From JBFEUI01 sp041547565 (GTDB lineage Bacteria; Pseudomonadota; Gammaproteobacteria; Thiohalomonadales; Thiohalomonadaceae): a DNA stretch of 16,835 bases. The notes below the pieces were generated by a model. It had not been told where the DNA came from, did not search any database, and saw only the letters and a list, made by a program, of their open reading frames with translations. A program made the translations under genes and the position numbers. The stretch is taken from contig JBFEUI010000055.1 in assembly GCA_041547565.1 (NCBI GenBank), positions 1 through 16,835 of the forward strand. The letters run 5' to 3'. Numbering within the stretch: the stretch's first letter is position 1; each line of letters opens with the position of its first letter. Shown here piece by piece: positions 14,482-16,835 of this stretch.

Positions 14482-14503
14482 GCGAAAGGCAGCTGCCTTT
14501 CGC
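14482..14503. repeat. Perfect 22-bp palindrome
   Basis: GCGAAAGGCAG (14482-14492) is followed directly by its exact reverse complement, CTGCCTTTCGC (14493-14503). It lies about 90 nt before the binding-protein start and downstream of the promoter candidate. It could be a dimeric repressor operator or, in RNA, a 9-bp hairpin; no T-run follows in either direction, so a terminator is unlikely. Confidence 0.75.
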
Positions 14504-14589
14504 CGGTGGACAAGTGTGTGCCATTCCCTGATATCGATGGGATACAGCAACACCGGCAAACATGAAAAATGAATGATGGTGAGTTGGGT

Positions 14590-15384
14590 ATGAGCTTTGA
14601 CAATGTTAGCGGGTGGCGTGTATCCACAAGGCTATTAGTGCTGGCGCTGCTGCTTATGCCGGCAGCCGGCAGCATACAGGCGCGCGAGCTGAAGGTGGTT
14701 TTCTCCTCCTATACTCCGCCCTATGTCTTTCAGGGCGGCAATGAGGCGCGCCCTGGCATTCTGGTCGATATCGTGCAGCAGGCCTTTGCCGGAACAGACT
14801 ACACGATAAAGCCTGTGTTCCTGCCGCTGGGGCGGGGATTCAAACTGCTGGAGGAGAAGAAGATTGACGTTATTTCGATCAGCCGGCGGCGGTTGGGCGT
14901 CAAGGCCTTCTACTCTGACTACAGCATTGCCTATCACAATTTTGCCATTGGGCTTGAAAGCCGGAGGATGCCGATAGAGCAGGTGTCGGATCTGAAGGGG
15001 CGCTCAATCATCGCCTTTCAAAAAGCGGACGTCTACCTGGGCGATGAGTTCAAGGCGGCCATTGCGGGTAATCCCGATTATATCGAGATGGCGAACCAGG
15101 AAAACCAGGTGCACATGCTGCTGAAGGGGCGGATCGATATTGCCGTGATGGACCGCAGTATTTTCGAGTTCTACCGCAATAAACTGGTCAACGAGGGGCA
15201 GGTGTCGCCCGACGTGAAGGCACACTTCTACAATCTGTTCGAACCCTCACGCTATCGTGCCGCATTTGCAGATGAACAGGTGCGGGACCAGTTCAATCGG
15301 GGACTGAAGAGGCTGCGTGAAGCCGGCGGGTATGAAGCCATCTATGATAAGTACCTGCGCGACTACTTTGTGTTTAGGCATTGA
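14590..15384 (+). CDS. Periplasmic solute-binding protein (SBP_bac_3 type), sensor partner
   Basis: A 264-residue protein with a signal peptide (RLLVLALLLMPAAGSIQA, cut before RELK). The mature part is a two-lobed amino-acid/organic-ligand-binding fold: LKVVFSSYTPPYVFQGG, GILVDIVQQAF, LLEEKKIDVISISRR, IAYHNFAIGLES, VSDLKGRSIIAFQKAD and LLKGRIDIAVMDRSIF. The ligand cannot be read from the sequence. It lacks adjacent ABC transporter genes and is translationally coupled (TGATG overlap) with a sensor kinase, so I infer that it serves as a ligand sensor or delivers the signal, as in TorT/TorS- or LuxP/LuxQ-type pairs. Start: GGTGAG lies 6 nt before the ATG at 14590; the in-frame ATG at 14569 has no SD. 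Confidence 0.85.
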   Translation: MSFDNVSGWRVSTRLLVLALLLMPAAGSIQARELKVVFSSYTPPYVFQGGNEARPGILVDIVQQAFAGTDYTIKPVFLPLGRGFKLLEEKKIDVISISRRRLGVKAFYSDYSIAYHNFAIGLESRRMPIEQVSDLKGRSIIAFQKADVYLGDEFKAAIAGNPDYIEMANQENQVHMLLKGRIDIAVMDRSIFEFYRNKLVNEGQVSPDVKAHFYNLFEPSRYRAAFADEQVRDQFNRGLKRLREAGGYEAIYDKYLRDYFVFRH

Positions 15385-16835
15385 TGGACAGGGCAACGAA
15401 AAAATCCATTGCCATCAAGCTCCTGAAGGTTGTTTTCGGGATCTATTTCACCCTCACCCTGATCATTACGGCGATCCACGTGGCCATTGAGTATTTCCAC
15501 ACCCGTGACTCGGTGCAGAAGGAGCTGGCCAGTGTGCAGGGCACTTTCGAGCCGTCGCTGCGCCTGGCGCTGTGGCAGATCAACACGCGCCAGCTCCACT
15601 CCATTGCGGAAGGGATAAGCAATCTGACGGTGGTCACCGCACTTGAGATCATCGATACGGACGGGCGCCTGCTGGAATCGATCAATACCTCGGCGCATGC
15701 TGCCAAGGGGACGCTGTTTCACCAGTTTTCGATTGACAAGAAGTATCAGGACGAGGTGTTTCACCTCGCCGATGTGCGCTTCTACTCGAACAACGCGGTG
15801 GTGATCGACCGGGTAAAAGTCGGTTTTTACCTGATTGTGCTCAATGCGGCGATCAAGAGTGCGGCCTTGTGGCTGTTGTTCCTGTGGGCCTTCCGCAAAT
15901 ACCTTTTCGATGTATTGAAGCGCTTTACCGCAGCGGTCGATGCGGTGGACCTGGAAACGGAGCACCAGGCACCGCTTGATCTGGGGCTCAGGGAGAACAA
16001 CGAACTGAAGCATCTGGAGTCCTCGTTCAACAACATGCTGGCGAAGATTGCCGAGGGCAAGGAGGCGCTGTTCAGGGCGGAGCGCGAGAATCAGGAAGCG
16101 CTGGAAGGGCTGGTTGCGCAGCGTACCCGCGAATACCTGGAGGCGCGGGATGAGGCTGAACGGGCGAACAGGGCAAAGAGTGAGTTTCTGGCGAACATGA
16201 GCCATGAGATACGTACTCCGATGAACGGTATCGTATCAATGAGCCAGGTTCTGCTCGACTCGCAACTGAGTAGCGAACAGCAGGATTATGCCAGGGCGAT
16301 CACCCGTTCCGCCGATAGTCTGGTGGTGATTCTCAATGACATCCTGGACCTGGCCAAGATTGAGTCGGGCCAGCTTGAGATCAATATGGACAACTTCTCG
16401 CTTGAGGAGATGGCGAACCACTGCCGCGACCTGTTCAAGCCGCTTGCCGAGGAGAAGGGCATCGAGTTTGACTACGATATTGATGTGGGCGGGCAGGCGC
16501 GGGTGTACGGTGACCAGACGCGCCTGATACAGATCACCAGTAATCTGCTGAGCAATGCGGTGAAGTTTACCGAGCAGGGCCGCATCCGCCTTTCCATCAG
16601 CCTGGCCGAGCAACAGGACGGCAGGCTTATGCTGCGCGTCGAGGTGGAGGACAGTGGCGAAGGAATCCCGCAAGCGGAGCAGCAACGCGTCTTCGAGCGT
16701 TTTGTCCAGCTCAGCAAAGGGTACAGCAAGCGATATCCCGGCACCGGCCTTGGACTGGCGATATCGCGCCAGTTGCTGGAGATGATGCACGGCACCATCG
16801 GTCTGGAATCCGAACCGGGGAAGGGCAGTTGCTTC
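15384..16835 (+). CDS. Membrane sensor histidine kinase (partial, cut by window end)
   Basis: The visible 484 residues have no stop before the window end. TM1 is near residues 10-33 (FGIYFTLTLIITAIHVAI), then an approximately 110-residue periplasmic domain, then TM2 near 148-170 (FYLIVLNAAIKSAALWLLFL). A coiled linker follows, then HisKA with FLANMSHEIRTPMNGI (phospho-acceptor His274) and the ATP domain: NLLSNAVKF (N box, Asn387 region), DSGEGIP (G1), FERFVQLSKG (F box) and GTGLGLAIS (G2, about 453-461). All catalytic boxes are intact. The HisKA form SHEIRTPMNGI is typical of hybrid kinases, so REC or HPt domains may follow outside. The ATG overlaps the stop of the binding protein by 1 nt (TGATG), with AGG 5 nt upstream, which ties translation of the two together. 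Confidence 0.92.
   Translation, partial: MDRATKKSIAIKLLKVVFGIYFTLTLIITAIHVAIEYFHTRDSVQKELASVQGTFEPSLRLALWQINTRQLHSIAEGISNLTVVTALEIIDTDGRLLESINTSAHAAKGTLFHQFSIDKKYQDEVFHLADVRFYSNNAVVIDRVKVGFYLIVLNAAIKSAALWLLFLWAFRKYLFDVLKRFTAAVDAVDLETEHQAPLDLGLRENNELKHLESSFNNMLAKIAEGKEALFRAERENQEALEGLVAQRTREYLEARDEAERANRAKSEFLANMSHEIRTPMNGIVSMSQVLLDSQLSSEQQDYARAITRSADSLVVILNDILDLAKIESGQLEINMDNFSLEEMANHCRDLFKPLAEEKGIEFDYDIDVGGQARVYGDQTRLIQITSNLLSNAVKFTEQGRIRLSISLAEQQDGRLMLRVEVEDSGEGIPQAEQQRVFERFVQLSKGYSKRYPGTGLGLAISRQLLEMMHGTIGLESEPGKGSCF

Larger units (their letters stand above)
14217..14589. other. Intergenic region with promoter and long palindrome before the sensor pair
   Basis: No secure gene. CACACT-N9-AGTGTG near 14309-14329 is a hairpin. 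A 10-codon ORF at 14404-14436 (MDESICQGAV) follows GGGG and overlaps a small ATGGAC/GTCCAT dyad; it is weak. The promoter candidate and the 22-bp palindrome are listed separately. Confidence 0.45.

Overview
The window looks like a chromosomal segment of a Gammaproteobacterium. The support is an Aer-type PAS domain on a diguanylate cyclase, an RsgA GTPase, a DUF4389 protein, a DUF2238 protein, many Sec-exported proteins and lipoproteins, and strong Shine-Dalgarno (SD) sites. The exact lineage cannot be fixed from the sequence; a free-living, environmental organism is a guess. I see no rRNA, tRNA, CRISPR array, insertion sequence or phage gene.

Layout. Positions 1-345 hold no secure gene. Then come a membrane PAS-GGDEF diguanylate cyclase (346-1548, +) and a SAM-dependent methyltransferase with a regulatory domain (1674-3230, +). 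Facing them is a two-gene minus-strand operon: an acid-tailed lipoprotein (5420-4851), then a secreted lipase-like hydrolase (4832-3465). Next, on plus, are an outer-membrane beta-barrel protein (5739-6368) and an exported BamE-like protein (6417-6971). On minus lie rsgA (8090-7053, with its terminator at 7011-7049) and, upstream of it, a high-GC PtsI-like protein that lacks the HPr-binding domain and the catalytic cysteine (9621-8323). The second half has small envelope genes: a carboxypeptidase-regulatory-like secreted protein (9929-10285), a DUF4389 membrane protein (10768-11133), a minus-strand lipoprotein (12025-11375), a tethered thioredoxin-fold protein (12261-12776), a DUF2238 membrane protein (12907-13533) and a lipoprotein (13554-14216). 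The window ends in a translationally coupled pair, a periplasmic solute-binding protein and a hybrid-type sensor histidine kinase cut off by the window edge (14590-16835+).

The most striking non-gene signal is the roughly 165-nt leader of rsgA. It has a strong SD, a 12-codon leader peptide, and a chain of four mutually exclusive hairpins, the last of which sequesters the rsgA SD. This is the layout expected of translational attenuation controlled by leader-peptide translation. I know of no such control described for rsgA, and it is the best candidate here for an undescribed system. Other non-coding points are a perfect 22-bp palindrome before the binding protein/kinase pair, a structured stretch with a possible 35-codon ORF after the DUF4389 gene, and a likely decayed segment at 10272-10560.

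Most genes here act in or on the envelope (exported proteins, lipoproteins, sensor proteins). Apart from the two operons and the coupled pair, neighbours do not form an obvious pathway.
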